Counted from the stretch's first letter, positions 45,782 through 55,586 are shown. The stretch is DNA of 64,000 bases from Candidatus Kryptoniota bacterium (GCA_036567965.1 DATCTN010000002.1:1-64000), one strand, 5' to 3'. Numbers and translations are program-made. Notes: generated by a model not told the origin, from the letters alone.

Positions 45782-47155
45782 ATGTGGTACAATTCAATTC
45801 TTGAAGTAGTCGGCAACACTCCGATGTTGAGACTATCCCGACTCGCGCCCGGGATCAAACCGATCCTTCTCGCAAAGTTGGAGTATCTGAATCCTGGCGG
45901 CTCCGTGAAAGACAGGATCGGGCTGACAATGATCGAGGAAGCTGAGCGGAACGGCATTTTGAAACCGGGCGGCACGATCATCGAAGGCACGTCCGGGAAC
46001 ACGGGAATGGGACTTGCACTGGTCGCGGCGATGAAGGGGTACAAATGCATCTTCACGATGCCCGACAAGATGAGCCAGGAGAAGATCGACCTGCTCCGCG
46101 CATTCGGCGCCGAAGTAATCGTAACGCCTACGGCCGTCGAGCCGGACGACCCGAGAAGTTATCATTCCGTCGCACATCGCCTGAACCACGAAATACCCAA
46201 CTCATATTTCCCGAACCAGTATGACAATCCGGGTAATCCTCAGGCGCACTATGAAACGACAGGTCCAGAGATATGGGAGCAGACAGAAGGCAAGATCACT
46301 CATTTCGTGTGCGGCGTTGGCACCGGCGGTACGATAGTAGGAGTGGCGAAATATCTCAAGGAGAAGAACAAGAGGGTCAATGTGATTGGTGTGGATCCGG
46401 AGGGAAGTATATACGCGGATTACTTCCGCACGGGAGAACTTCCTACAAGCCATCCATATAAGGTTGAGGGAATCGGGCAGGACTCCATGCCGAAGATAAT
46501 GGATTTCACAAATATCGACGACGTAATTACAGTATCAGACAAGGAATCATTTCTCGCTACTCGGCTCCTCGCTCGCAAGGAAGGAGTATTCGCCGGTGGA
46601 TCGGCTGGCTCAGTCATTCACGTTGCGCTAAAGATCGCGCAGGGGCTTTCAGAAGAGGATATTATCGTGACGATAATTCCGGATCACGGTTCGAGATATC
46701 TGTCGAAACTTTACAACGATAACTGGATGAAAGAGAACCAGTATCTCGAGCCAAAATTAAAACTATCGGCAGGTGACATAACGGCCCGCAGGAAAGCAAA
46801 GCGAGGATTAATCACTGTCGGAACTGAGGCAACACTTGTGGAGGCTATTTCGCTCATGCAGGAGAATGCGGTCTCGCAGCTTCCGGTAATCGAGAACGGT
46901 TCTCTCGTCGGGAGCCTTACGGAGAACAAAGTTCTATCGACACTTGTTTCAAATCCGGGTTTGCGCGGGCACAAAGTCAGAGAGTTCCTGGACAAGCCAT
47001 TCCCTATTGTGAAGGACAAGATTTCGATCGAAAGCTTGTACAAGACTCTCGACAAGGAAGCGGCCGCTGTCATCGTGGAGCACGACGACAAAACGCTCGA
47101 TATATTGACAAAATCAGATTTGATGTACGCGCTGACTCAGAATTCAGCCGAATAA
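45782..47155 (+). CDS. cbs: Cystathionine beta-synthase with C-terminal CBS pair
   Basis: A 457-residue PLP enzyme that joins homocysteine and serine to cystathionine. The PLP-lysine is in LNPGGSVKDRIG (near 42), with phosphate loop GTGGTIVG and substrate loop EGTSGNTGMGLA. Residues about 335-457 form two CBS subdomains, LITVGTEATLVEAISLMQENAVSQLPVI being the first. These act as regulatory modules, probably for SAM as in other CBS enzymes. It lies 11 bp upstream of the gamma-lyase gene, so the two form an operon. No clear ribosome binding site is seen before the ATG. Confidence 0.93.
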   Translation: MWYNSILEVVGNTPMLRLSRLAPGIKPILLAKLEYLNPGGSVKDRIGLTMIEEAERNGILKPGGTIIEGTSGNTGMGLALVAAMKGYKCIFTMPDKMSQEKIDLLRAFGAEVIVTPTAVEPDDPRSYHSVAHRLNHEIPNSYFPNQYDNPGNPQAHYETTGPEIWEQTEGKITHFVCGVGTGGTIVGVAKYLKEKNKRVNVIGVDPEGSIYADYFRTGELPTSHPYKVEGIGQDSMPKIMDFTNIDDVITVSDKESFLATRLLARKEGVFAGGSAGSVIHVALKIAQGLSEEDIIVTIIPDHGSRYLSKLYNDNWMKENQYLEPKLKLSAGDITARRKAKRGLITVGTEATLVEAISLMQENAVSQLPVIENGSLVGSLTENKVLSTLVSNPGLRGHKVREFLDKPFPIVKDKISIESLYKTLDKEAAAVIVEHDDKTLDILTKSDLMYALTQNSAE

Positions 47156-47166
47156 ACGGAGAGATA

Positions 47167-48312
47167 ATGAAGTTCGCTACCATCGCGATTCACGCCGGAC
47201 AAGAACCTGACAGCGCCACGGGAGCTGTGATGACGCCGATCTACCAGACCTCGACATATGTTCAGTCCGAACCCACAGTTCACAAAGGGTACGATTACTC
47301 CCGGGCGGGCAACCCGACGAGGACCGCGCTCGAAGCCAATCTCGCGGCACTCGAAGGCGGAAGTTTTTGCGCCGCGTTTGCTTCCGGAATGGCGGCAATT
47401 GACGCAGTCACCAAGCTTCTTAGTTCCGGCGACCACGTAATCGCGGGCAATGATTTGTACGGCGGGACGTACAGGCTCTTCACTAAAGTTTTTGAACAAT
47501 TCGGTTTGAAATTCGATTTCATCGACATGGGCCGTCCCGACAATGTCACTCAAGCGCTGAAGCCGAATACAAAGATGATCTGGATCGAGACGCCTACGAA
47601 TCCTCTGCTGAGGATCGTCGATATAGAGGGAATAACAAAGATTGCGCGAAGCAAGAAGATCATGACTGCCGTGGATAATACGTTCGCGACTCCTTATCTG
47701 CAGAAACCGCTCACGCTTGGCGCCGACATCGTGGTACACAGTGCTACTAAATATCTTGGCGGTCACTCGGATGTCATCCTTGGCGCAGCAGTAACAAACG
47801 ATGCGGGACTCGCGGAAAAGCTCCTATTCATACAGAAGTCAAGCGGCGCCGTGCCGGGTCCGTTCGACTGTTTTCTCGCGCTCCGAGGTACAAAGACCCT
47901 TCACCTCCGAATGCAGCGACACTGCGAAAATGCGGCGAAGGTCGCAGAGTTTCTTGCCAGCCATCCGAAAGTCAAACACGTGAACTTCCCCGGCTTCAGG
48001 ACCCACCCGAACCACGACGTGGCGGAGAGACAAATGAGCGGCTATGGCGGGATGGTTTCGTTCACTCTCAAGAACGACAAGATGGCCATCGCGAAGAAGC
48101 TTACAACTCATACCAGGCTCTTTGCACTCGCGGAAAGTCTAGGCGGAGTGGAATCGCTCATTGAGCATCCCGCCTCCATGACTCACTCCTCGCTGCCCAG
48201 AAAAGTCCGACTTCAATCGGGACTAGATGATACATTGATTAGGCTTTCGGTAGGAGTCGAGGACGCGGACGATCTCATAAACGACTTGAAACAGGCTCTC
48301 TCGAGAATCTGA
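47167..48312 (+). CDS. Cystathionine gamma-lyase/synthase (PLP, Cys/Met metabolism family)
   Basis: A 381-residue fold-type I PLP enzyme. YDYSRAGNPTRTALE is near residue 42, FASGMAAIDAV contacts PLP, and the PLP-lysine is in VVHSATKYLGGHSDV. The order cbs-then-this-gene and the supply of homocysteine from ahcY favour the lyase reaction (cystathionine to cysteine plus 2-oxobutyrate). Sequence alone cannot exclude gamma-synthase activity. GGAGA precedes the ATG. Confidence 0.92.
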   Translation: MKFATIAIHAGQEPDSATGAVMTPIYQTSTYVQSEPTVHKGYDYSRAGNPTRTALEANLAALEGGSFCAAFASGMAAIDAVTKLLSSGDHVIAGNDLYGGTYRLFTKVFEQFGLKFDFIDMGRPDNVTQALKPNTKMIWIETPTNPLLRIVDIEGITKIARSKKIMTAVDNTFATPYLQKPLTLGADIVVHSATKYLGGHSDVILGAAVTNDAGLAEKLLFIQKSSGAVPGPFDCFLALRGTKTLHLRMQRHCENAAKVAEFLASHPKVKHVNFPGFRTHPNHDVAERQMSGYGGMVSFTLKNDKMAIAKKLTTHTRLFALAESLGGVESLIEHPASMTHSSLPRKVRLQSGLDDTLIRLSVGVEDADDLINDLKQALSRI

Positions 48313-48417
48313 GCTCTTTTCTGCCCGCAAATCGCCAAAGGCAATCACTGTGGAACTTATTTGGGTTTTTTTGCGTCTGTAATTTGAGATAGTAAATGGA
48401 ACGAACTAAGTTGTAGT

Positions 48418-48753
48418 ATGTCGATAGAAAAGAGAAGGACATTCGCGAAAGCGATACTCATTGTCTACGCCTTTATAACGGCGACCTTCCCCTTTTCCCA
48501 TAAGGATTGTGTTCCGCTCGGAAGCAGACTGTCCTTCCTGCCCGGTGCCATATCAACCCAGAACCTTGGAAGCAACGACGACAGCTTCGTCTGCCCTGCG
48601 CACAATTTCGCGCAGTCTACTGCCAGCACTCCCGTTCTGGAACAAGACTTCACTTCCCCGGAATCATTCTCATTCCTCAGATTCTCGATCCCCGGCCGGA
48701 TCTCTTCGGATACCTCCCGCCGACTTTTCGCCCGCGCTCCTCCTCAGGCGTAA
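48418..48753 (+). CDS. Small exported or membrane-anchored protein with Cys/His pairs
   Basis: A 111-residue protein with a basic N-terminus and one hydrophobic segment (about 10-26, FAKAILIVYAFITATFPF) followed by SHKDC. A CPAHNFAQ motif lies in the middle and RAPPQA at the end. This pattern (H-x-x-C after the membrane segment, a Cys-His centre and an Arg-x-Pro-Pro tail) resembles small proteins often found just upstream of TonB-dependent receptors. I do not know a defined function; metal binding is a guess from the His/Cys positions. No clear ribosome binding site. It is 57 bp upstream of the receptor, in the same direction. Confidence 0.55.
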   Translation: MSIEKRRTFAKAILIVYAFITATFPFSHKDCVPLGSRLSFLPGAISTQNLGSNDDSFVCPAHNFAQSTASTPVLEQDFTSPESFSFLRFSIPGRISSDTSRRLFARAPPQA

Positions 48754-48810
48754 TCCAGCTTCTTTCGCCAAATTCATTTCCAATAACATTCTCCTGGAGA
48801 AGGAATCTTA

Positions 48811-51060
48811 ATGTTCAGCACATTAATTCGAATTGCAGGCTTATTTTCGCTCGCTCCCTTTGTCTTGCTTGCCGCCCCTACTGATCTGCCAAACCGGGCG
48901 TCGATAAGCGGAAAGGTCACGGAGAAAACGGACGGGCACCCGATAGCGTACGCGGAAGTCGTAGTGTTGAAGGGAATGTCGGTAGTCACGGGAACGACGA
49001 CCGATGAACTTGGAAATTTCCAGATCAAAAACCTTCCCCCCGACCATTATACGATTCAGGCAAGCACGCTCGGTTTCAAGAGAGCGCTATTAGATACAAC
49101 TCTGACTGCCAGGCATTATCAATTCGATTTTCCGCTGGAGTCATCGGACATTACTCTTCAGGAGGTGACCGTGACAGCGGCGGCGAATGAAAAACCCCGG
49201 CAACAGAGACTTGACATCGCGACGAGCGCGCCAGTCTTTCAGGAAGCCACGTATCACACCACACCGACAAGTCTACCGTCGACGATCATCCAGCAGAACC
49301 TCCCCGGCGCAGTCCAGGCCCCATCAGGCGAGGTGCACATCAGAGGCCAACATGCAGAGTATTCATACAATGTTGACGGGCTGCCCGTTCCCGAAACTCA
49401 AAGCGAAGGTATGACCGAATTGTTCGACCCGAGAGTGATCGACAGGATATCATTTCTCGTAGGTGATCTACCGGCGGAATATTCCGACGCGCTGGCAATA
49501 ATAGATGTCAGGACAAAAATACCGGCGACCTCCTTCAACGCTGGAGCCTCCGGATATGTAGGAAGCTTCAATTCATCCGGGCAGTCGCTGTCGTTCACAG
49601 GACACACGGGCAATTTCGCTTACTTCCTGGCCGGCTCCAGGAAAATCACAGACAGGAGAATAGACACACCGCTTCCCGACATTTTCCACGATCACGGCGA
49701 AGACCTTTTCGGACTTGGAAAGATACAATACATTCTTTCACCCGACGACATAATCGCTCTGGACATTGATCAGAGCAAGTCTACCTTCCAGGTCCCGTAT
49801 GATTCGACTGGCGGGATCAACGCGAATGACAATCAACAGGAATCGGACGGGTTCCAGGATCTGATCTTCCGTCATGGATTCGGGTCCAGCGGAAACGAGG
49901 GCGACTTCTTCCTTGGACTTACACACAGGCGGGGATCGTTATCATACTCTCCGGGAGAAAATGATGTGCCGTCATTTTATTTCGCCGGAGATAGTACAGC
50001 CTTTAACATTTCAGAGACCAGGAAATTTGATGTGTATGGAGCCAAGACCGACGTCACAATCCGTCCGGAAGACGAGTTGAGCATCAAAGGTGGATCGGCG
50101 CTTTATTACACAACCGGCAACGAGGACTTCAGTGCTTTCAACGGAAACAGTTCAGGTCCGCAATCTTCTGAGAATCTCCGCGGTTACGATTTTGGAATTT
50201 ATGCACAGTCTCAATTTCAGCCGCTGCCGGTTTTACAACTCAGCGCCGGGATAAGGTACGATCAACATTATGCAAAGGGCATCGGTCAGGAATCACAAGT
50301 CTCGCCAAAAATAAAACTGACTTACCTCCCGGATTTTTCAACTACAACGTACGTTTACTATGGAAGAATCTTTGTGCCGGTCCTCGCGGAACAATTGAGG
50401 GAGATCACCGGCTCATCGGGAACCATCTCTGCCCCGACGAAAGCCGTGAGAGGTAATTATGTCGAGGCGGGAATCACACAGGCATTAACTAATTCGCTGT
50501 CCTCCAAGCTGGTCGGATACTACACTTCTGAAAATCCAGGTATGGACGACAACACGATTCCCGGGACAAACTTAGAGACGGCTGTCAATATCCAGAATAT
50601 CTTTGTGCGGGGTGTCGAGTTAGGCCTCGATTACCATCCTGCTGGACCATTTTCCGGATTCTTTAACATTGCTTTGAGCCATGCAGAGGGTGACGGCAAA
50701 ACAAGCGGAGGATTCCTGCCGGCTTTGCCGCCGACCACCGCGTTCGATCTCGACCACGATCAGAGAATCACCTATACTGTCGGATTGAATCTTACGAACG
50801 ACAATTCCTTTGCCGGACTCATCGGCTCATACGGAAGCGGACTCACGAACGGACTTAACAACGGACATGTCTCTCCGCATTTTATCTTGAACGGCTCTTT
50901 GGGAAAAACCTTTTTCATCGGAAGCTACAGCATAAAACCGGAGTTCTTCGTAAATAACATCTTGAATCATGAGTATCTGTTGAAGGGATCGTTCTTCAGC
51001 GGAGAAGCATGGGGAGAGCCGAGGAATATTCTTCTGAAAATATCGCTGAGCGCAGGTTGA
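48811..51060 (+). CDS. TonB-dependent outer-membrane receptor with carboxypeptidase-like N-domain
   Basis: A 749-residue receptor with a signal peptide (about 1-21). A carboxypeptidase-regulatory-like beta-sandwich is at about 30-118 (SISGKVTEKTDGHPIAYAEV), the plug domain at about 125-260 with IRGQHAEYSYNVDGLPVP, and a 22-strand type barrel to the end. A GGAGAAGGAAT ribosome binding site precedes it. The barrel is short for the family, as in receptors for small ligands. The plug lacks an obvious TonB box. The ligand is unknown; the small Cys/His protein upstream would fit a metal or metal-chelate. It converges on the MerR gene. Confidence 0.9.
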   Translation: MFSTLIRIAGLFSLAPFVLLAAPTDLPNRASISGKVTEKTDGHPIAYAEVVVLKGMSVVTGTTTDELGNFQIKNLPPDHYTIQASTLGFKRALLDTTLTARHYQFDFPLESSDITLQEVTVTAAANEKPRQQRLDIATSAPVFQEATYHTTPTSLPSTIIQQNLPGAVQAPSGEVHIRGQHAEYSYNVDGLPVPETQSEGMTELFDPRVIDRISFLVGDLPAEYSDALAIIDVRTKIPATSFNAGASGYVGSFNSSGQSLSFTGHTGNFAYFLAGSRKITDRRIDTPLPDIFHDHGEDLFGLGKIQYILSPDDIIALDIDQSKSTFQVPYDSTGGINANDNQQESDGFQDLIFRHGFGSSGNEGDFFLGLTHRRGSLSYSPGENDVPSFYFAGDSTAFNISETRKFDVYGAKTDVTIRPEDELSIKGGSALYYTTGNEDFSAFNGNSSGPQSSENLRGYDFGIYAQSQFQPLPVLQLSAGIRYDQHYAKGIGQESQVSPKIKLTYLPDFSTTTYVYYGRIFVPVLAEQLREITGSSGTISAPTKAVRGNYVEAGITQALTNSLSSKLVGYYTSENPGMDDNTIPGTNLETAVNIQNIFVRGVELGLDYHPAGPFSGFFNIALSHAEGDGKTSGGFLPALPPTTAFDLDHDQRITYTVGLNLTNDNSFAGLIGSYGSGLTNGLNNGHVSPHFILNGSLGKTFFIGSYSIKPEFFVNNILNHEYLLKGSFFSGEAWGEPRNILLKISLSAG

Positions 51061-51134
51061 GAATCGCCCGGTAAGAAATCTGGATGAAATAGCTCACAGA
51101 TATTACCAACGCGGGCCCGAGGATTTGCGCGTGA

Positions 51135-51572
51135 CTAATTCCCGGACGGGCCCAGATACTCTGAAACGAGAGCTTTAATACTTTTGCAGTGGGTAACGCT
51201 CTTGTAGAAATAACAAGTCCGGCAGTCGGCAGTAGTACGGCCTCGCTTCACACATTCGAGGGTCCAACATGGCGCTGAGTCATCCGTATACGCCGGACAT
51301 TTCACCCTCTCCTCCGGGGAGCACCCCTGCATCGCCCAGCATGGGACAATCGCGATCATTCTCTTTATAGCCTCTAGAGTCATCCCTTTGTGGGTTATCA
51401 TGTCTCTCACAGCCGCAAGCCAGTAAGCATCATCCTCGGAGAACATGCGATGTTTCCCGACAGTTCTGATCGGCAGTACTATTCCCGAAGCCTCGTACTT
51501 CCGAATGGTCGAAACGGCTACTCCTAGCCTTCTAGCTACATCTCCGATCTTCAATAACTTGCCCGTAGTCAT
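51135..51572 (-). CDS. MerR-family regulator with Cys-rich C-terminal tail
   Basis: A 145-residue regulator. The N-terminal winged helix (residues 5-75) has KIGDVARRLGVAVSTIRKYE and the wing HRMFSEDDAYWL. After a short helix, the tail holds eight Cys at 78, 84, 92, 102, 107, 117, 120 and 129 (PCWAMQGC, KCPAY, PCWTLEC, DCRTC), far more than classical MerR metal sensors. This looks like an iron-sulfur cluster or zinc site, so redox or metal sensing is likely. GGGAG precedes the ATG. It is 60 bp downstream of the CoA-transferase gene on the same strand and may be its regulator or be co-transcribed. Confidence 0.85.
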   Translation of the reverse strand: MTTGKLLKIGDVARRLGVAVSTIRKYEASGIVLPIRTVGKHRMFSEDDAYWLAAVRDMITHKGMTLEAIKRMIAIVPCWAMQGCSPEERVKCPAYTDDSAPCWTLECVKRGRTTADCRTCYFYKSVTHCKSIKALVSEYLGPSGN

Positions 51573-51632
51573 AGATACTCCCTTTCTGCGGAATAAAATA
51601 GAGCATCATTTCTGCCCTAAAATAAACTCTGT

Positions 51633-52946
51633 TCAAATCCACGACCGCTGTTTGGCGAAACATGTAAGTTCATCTCTGAACTTCGGATGAGCTATGCCGA
51701 TCAAAGACTTGACTCGTTCGCTTATCTTCTTGCCGTGAAGGTCCGCCACTCCGAATTCCGTTGCAACGAGATGCACGTCGCCCCTTGAGGTCGTGACGCC
51801 CGCGCCCTCGGCAAGATGAACGGCAATTCTGGAAACGGTTCCGCCCTTTGCCGTAGAAGGCAAGGCGACGATAGGTTTTCCGCCCTCGGACCTCGCCGCT
51901 CCGCGCAAGAAATCCACCTGACCGCCGAAGCCGCTGTAGAAGTTGTACCCGATCGAGTCCGCACACACCTGACCTGTCAGGTCGATCTGGATCGCCGAGT
52001 TTATCGCGACCATTTTCCGGTTCTGACTTATTACGAAGGGATCATTCACATAATTTGAAGGATGAAATTCGATAATCGGATTATTGTCGATAAAATCAAA
52101 AAGCTTTCTACAACCGAGGACAAAACTCGCGACCATCTTCCCCGGATGAAGAGTTTTCTTTTCGTTTGTAATTACGCCGCTCTCCACGAGCTTTATCACG
52201 CCGTCCGAAAACATTTCGGAATGGACGCCGAGGTCCTTCTTTCCCCCGAGCGACATCAAAACAGCATCCGGTATTTTTCCAATACCTAACTGAAGGGTAG
52301 ATTCGTCCTCGATCAATTCGGCGATGTTCGCGCCAATCTTTTCGAAGACTTTCCCTTCTTCTACGGACGCGTCCGGTTCCACTTGCGGCAACTCCATGAT
52401 CTGGGCGTCGGCCTCGACAATCTTGTGAAGCTTACTGACGTGTATGAAACTGTCTCCTAAGGTGCGCGGCATATTCCGGTTAACCTGGGCGATGACAGTG
52501 CGTGCGACTTCTGTTGCCGCCTTTGTGGTATCGACTCCGACGCCGAAGCTGCAGAACCCGTGCTCATCCGGAGGGGAAACATGGATTAAAGCAACGTCGA
52601 TCTTTATTTGGCCCGAATAAAAAAGTCTGGGGATTTCAGATAAGAATACGGGGACGAAATCGGCACGACCGGAATTGACGGCATCGCGCGTGTTCTTGCC
52701 GATAAAGAGGGCGGTATGCCTGAAGTGGGCGACCATCTCCGGCCGCGCGTACATCGCTCTGCCGAGGCTCAGGATATGGAGCACTTCACAATTTTCGAGT
52801 TCATTCGCTCTCGTGACCATCGCGTCGATAAGAACCTCCGGTGCGGCGCAGCCGGGATGCACGTAGATCTTGTCACCCGACTTTACGAGTGACAGAGCTT
52901 CTGCGGCTGTGGCGACTTTGCTATTGTATGTCTCTATCCAGCCCAT
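51633..52946 (-). CDS. Acetyl-CoA hydrolase / 4-hydroxybutyrate-type CoA-transferase
   Basis: A 437-residue class I CoA-transferase-like enzyme. The N-half has SGDKIYVHPGCAAPEVLIDAM and VSPPDEHGFCSFGVG. The C-half has LQLGIGKIPDAVLMSL and the catalytic-Glu segment LGVHSEMFSDG, followed by the GFGGQVDFLRGA glycine loop. It exchanges CoA between acyl groups; acetate, butyrate or 4-hydroxybutyrate are possible. The start at 52946 (MGWIETYN) overlaps the ald stop as TGATG, and the longer frame to 53015 would overlap ald by 70 bp. Confidence 0.88.
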   Translation of the reverse strand: MGWIETYNSKVATAAEALSLVKSGDKIYVHPGCAAPEVLIDAMVTRANELENCEVLHILSLGRAMYARPEMVAHFRHTALFIGKNTRDAVNSGRADFVPVFLSEIPRLFYSGQIKIDVALIHVSPPDEHGFCSFGVGVDTTKAATEVARTVIAQVNRNMPRTLGDSFIHVSKLHKIVEADAQIMELPQVEPDASVEEGKVFEKIGANIAELIEDESTLQLGIGKIPDAVLMSLGGKKDLGVHSEMFSDGVIKLVESGVITNEKKTLHPGKMVASFVLGCRKLFDFIDNNPIIEFHPSNYVNDPFVISQNRKMVAINSAIQIDLTGQVCADSIGYNFYSGFGGQVDFLRGAARSEGGKPIVALPSTAKGGTVSRIAVHLAEGAGVTTSRGDVHLVATEFGVADLHGKKISERVKSLIGIAHPKFRDELTCFAKQRSWI

Positions 52947-54064
52947 CAGCTCAGGAGACTTTCTATCGGAAGGTATTTGCCCCCGAAGATTTCTGTAATA
53001 AGTTTTTGTGTGCACTTCCCACCGAAGCTGCAGACCGCACGTCCCAGGCTCCGATTTTCCTTCAGAGCTCTGACGATTCCCTTCTGTGCTATTTCAATGA
53101 TGTAGTGCAGAGTGGTGTTTGTCAACGAATAAGTCGCAGTGCGCGCCACCGTCGCGGTAATGTTCGGGACGCAGTAGTGTATGACGTCATACGCCAGGAA
53201 TGTAGGATTCTCTATCGTCGTAGGCCGACTCGTCTCAACACATCCTCCCTGATCGATAGACACATCGATTATAACGGCGCCAGGCTTCATGGACTTCACC
53301 ATTTCTTCGGTGACGATATGCGGCGTCCGTTCTCCCTTCGTGAACACAGCGCCGATAAGGACATCGGCGTACGCCGCGCTCTTCTTGACATTGACCGGTG
53401 TTGCAAGCGCAGTCGAAACGCGCTTCGACAGTAGGCGGTCAACCTCCCTCAATCGGGCGAGATCTCTATCGAGCACGATCACTTGCGCCCCGAGACCGGC
53501 TGCTGTCCGGGCAGCCTCGGTCCCGACGACTCCCGCTCCCAGGATGACGACCGCTGCCGGCGCGACCCCGGCGATCCCGCCGAGGATAATTCCTCTCCCG
53601 AGATCGCCGCTTTGAAGACATCTGGCTGCGATGAAGATCGAAAGTTGGCCGGCGATCTCGCTCATCGAATGTATCACCGGACGATCGCCGTCATCCGACT
53701 CGATCAGTTCAGCGCCGATCGTGTTGATTCGATTCTGCAGGATCGCTTCAATAAACTGCGGCCGCGCGACGGGGAGATTGACAAAACTCAGACTCGTTTT
53801 GCCGGGCTCCATAAGTTCCACCTCTTCGGGTGTAGGCGGCTCCACCCCGCAAACGAGCTCGCATCTTCGGAAAATCTCTTCTTTGGCGTAAGCTATCGTG
53901 CCGCCCGAGTGCCTGTACATTTCATCGGTGAACCTGCTCGCTATGCCCGCCTGCGACTCCACGTAAACCGGATGCCCAAGTTGAGTCAGCGTGGCGACTG
54001 CCGACGGCGTGAGCGCGACTCGGTTCTCGTGTTTGGATGATTCGTTCGGTATGCCGATGTTCAT
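52946..54064 (-). CDS. ald: Alanine dehydrogenase
   Basis: A 372-residue NAD-dependent enzyme interconverting alanine and pyruvate plus ammonia. It starts MNIGIPNESSKHENRVALTP, carrying the substrate Arg, and has the Lys and His region typical of Ald/transhydrogenase. The NAD loop is VVILGAGVVGTEAARTA, and the end block is VDVSIDQGGCVETS followed by HYCVPNITATVARTATYSLTN. The C-terminal 30 residues are longer than in E. coli-type relatives and contain CSFGGKC. GAGGT precedes the ATG. The CoA-transferase overlaps its end. Confidence 0.93.
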   Translation of the reverse strand: MNIGIPNESSKHENRVALTPSAVATLTQLGHPVYVESQAGIASRFTDEMYRHSGGTIAYAKEEIFRRCELVCGVEPPTPEEVELMEPGKTSLSFVNLPVARPQFIEAILQNRINTIGAELIESDDGDRPVIHSMSEIAGQLSIFIAARCLQSGDLGRGIILGGIAGVAPAAVVILGAGVVGTEAARTAAGLGAQVIVLDRDLARLREVDRLLSKRVSTALATPVNVKKSAAYADVLIGAVFTKGERTPHIVTEEMVKSMKPGAVIIDVSIDQGGCVETSRPTTIENPTFLAYDVIHYCVPNITATVARTATYSLTNTTLHYIIEIAQKGIVRALKENRSLGRAVCSFGGKCTQKLITEIFGGKYLPIESLLS

Positions 54065-54125
54065 GTTTTAACCTCAAAATTTCAATAGACAAAGGTCAAG
54101 ACCGGGATGTCTGATCCATCTGGAA

Positions 54126-55586
54126 TTAATTCTGACCGCTGGCTTGAACTTTTGGCCCCTGACTTTTGACATTTGCCTTCTCCAGGTACTCGTGGATGGC
54201 CGCCGCGGATCGTTGGCCGTCTTCCATGGCGAGTATAACGGTTGCTCCGCCGCGCGAGAGATCGCCACCGGCAAATACGCTCTCCCGACTTGTCTTGCAC
54301 GAATCGTCCACAACTACAGTCCCACGCTTGGACATATTCAATCCCGGCGTTGTGGCCTGCAGTATTGGATTGGGCCTCTGTCCGATGGCGAGAATGACCG
54401 TGTCCACGTCCATTATGAAATTCGATCCTTGAATTACCACAGGCTTCCTCCGTCCCGATTCGTCCGGCTCGCCGAGCTCCATCTTGACACATTCCATCGC
54501 CTTGACCCACTTGTTCTCACCCTGCATTATGCGGATCGGGTTCGTGAGGATGTGGAACTCAATTCCCTCTTCTTCTGCATGGTGGATTTCCTCGTCGCGG
54601 GCAGGCATCTCTTCTCTGCTCCGCCGATAAACAAGGTAAGCTTTCTCGGCTCCAAGCCGGTTTGCAGTTCTTACGGCATCCATCGCCGTGTTGCCGCCTC
54701 CGATGACTGCGATTCGTTTCCCAATTTTCACCGGCGTGTCGTAGTTCGGGAAATCGTATCCCATCATGAAGTTTACACGGGTGAGGAATTCACTTGCTGA
54801 AAATACGCCTGGGAAGTTTTCACCAGGAATGCCTAGGAAATTCGGCGTGCCCGCACCTGTTCCAAGGAACACCGCATCAAATCCCAAATCGTCCATGAGC
54901 TCGTCTACAGTGGCGGTCCTGCCGATCACAAAATTTGTAATTATCTCCACTCCGAGTTTCTTGACGTTCTCAATTTCTTGATCGAGAATTACTTTGGGAA
55001 GTCTGAATTCTGGTATGCCGTATCTAAGAACCCCGCCCGCTGCATGGAGCGCTTCATAGATTGTCACATTGTACCCGAGCTTCGCTAGCTCAGCCGCGCA
55101 AGTGAGTCCAGCAGGACCCGACCCAACAACTGCGACTTTTTCCTTACGTTTGTTCTCGACTGTAAACCCGTTCGACGCCCCGTGAAGGCGTTCGTAGTCC
55201 GCCACGAACCTCTCTATCTTTCCGATGGCGACAGGAAGATGTTTCTTTCCGATCGGGCAGACTGCTTCGCACTGAGATTCTTGCGGACAGACCCTGCCGG
55301 TCACCGCGGGAAGATAGTCCTTCTCTTTTATCTTCTTCGCCGCTCCGAAATAGTCCTTTTCAACGACAAGCTTTATGAAAGCGGGAATGTCGATATGGAC
55401 CGGACAACCGGTAACACAGAGCGGCTCTTTGCAATCGATGCACCTAAGCACCTCTTGTGAAACAAGACTTTCGTCAAAACCAAAAGAAACTTCCTTGAAA
55501 TTTTTTCTGCGTATATCCGCGTCCTGCTCGATGGGAGTCTGTCGGGGGATTTTCAATCTTTCCGAAGGCTTCAGAGTATTAGGCAT
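54126..55586 (-). CDS. GltD/NfnB-like NADPH oxidoreductase, large subunit
   Basis: A 486-residue flavoprotein. The N-terminal [4Fe-4S] domain has CIDCKEPLCVTGCPVHIDIP and RVCPQESQCEAVC. The FAD loop VAVVGSGPAGLTCAAELAKLGY and the NAD(P) loop IAVIGGGNTAMDAVRTANRLGA follow. The C-terminal GDLSRGGATVILAMEDGQRSA is typical. With the next gene upstream it makes an NfnAB (SudAB)-like pair that couples NADH, NADPH and ferredoxin; a plain glutamate-synthase beta role is the alternative, but no GltB is nearby. AGGAG precedes the ATG at 55586, which overlaps the NfnA-like gene by 8 bp. Confidence 0.9.
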   Translation of the reverse strand: MPNTLKPSERLKIPRQTPIEQDADIRRKNFKEVSFGFDESLVSQEVLRCIDCKEPLCVTGCPVHIDIPAFIKLVVEKDYFGAAKKIKEKDYLPAVTGRVCPQESQCEAVCPIGKKHLPVAIGKIERFVADYERLHGASNGFTVENKRKEKVAVVGSGPAGLTCAAELAKLGYNVTIYEALHAAGGVLRYGIPEFRLPKVILDQEIENVKKLGVEIITNFVIGRTATVDELMDDLGFDAVFLGTGAGTPNFLGIPGENFPGVFSASEFLTRVNFMMGYDFPNYDTPVKIGKRIAVIGGGNTAMDAVRTANRLGAEKAYLVYRRSREEMPARDEEIHHAEEEGIEFHILTNPIRIMQGENKWVKAMECVKMELGEPDESGRRKPVVIQGSNFIMDVDTVILAIGQRPNPILQATTPGLNMSKRGTVVVDDSCKTSRESVFAGGDLSRGGATVILAMEDGQRSAAAIHEYLEKANVKSQGPKVQASGQN

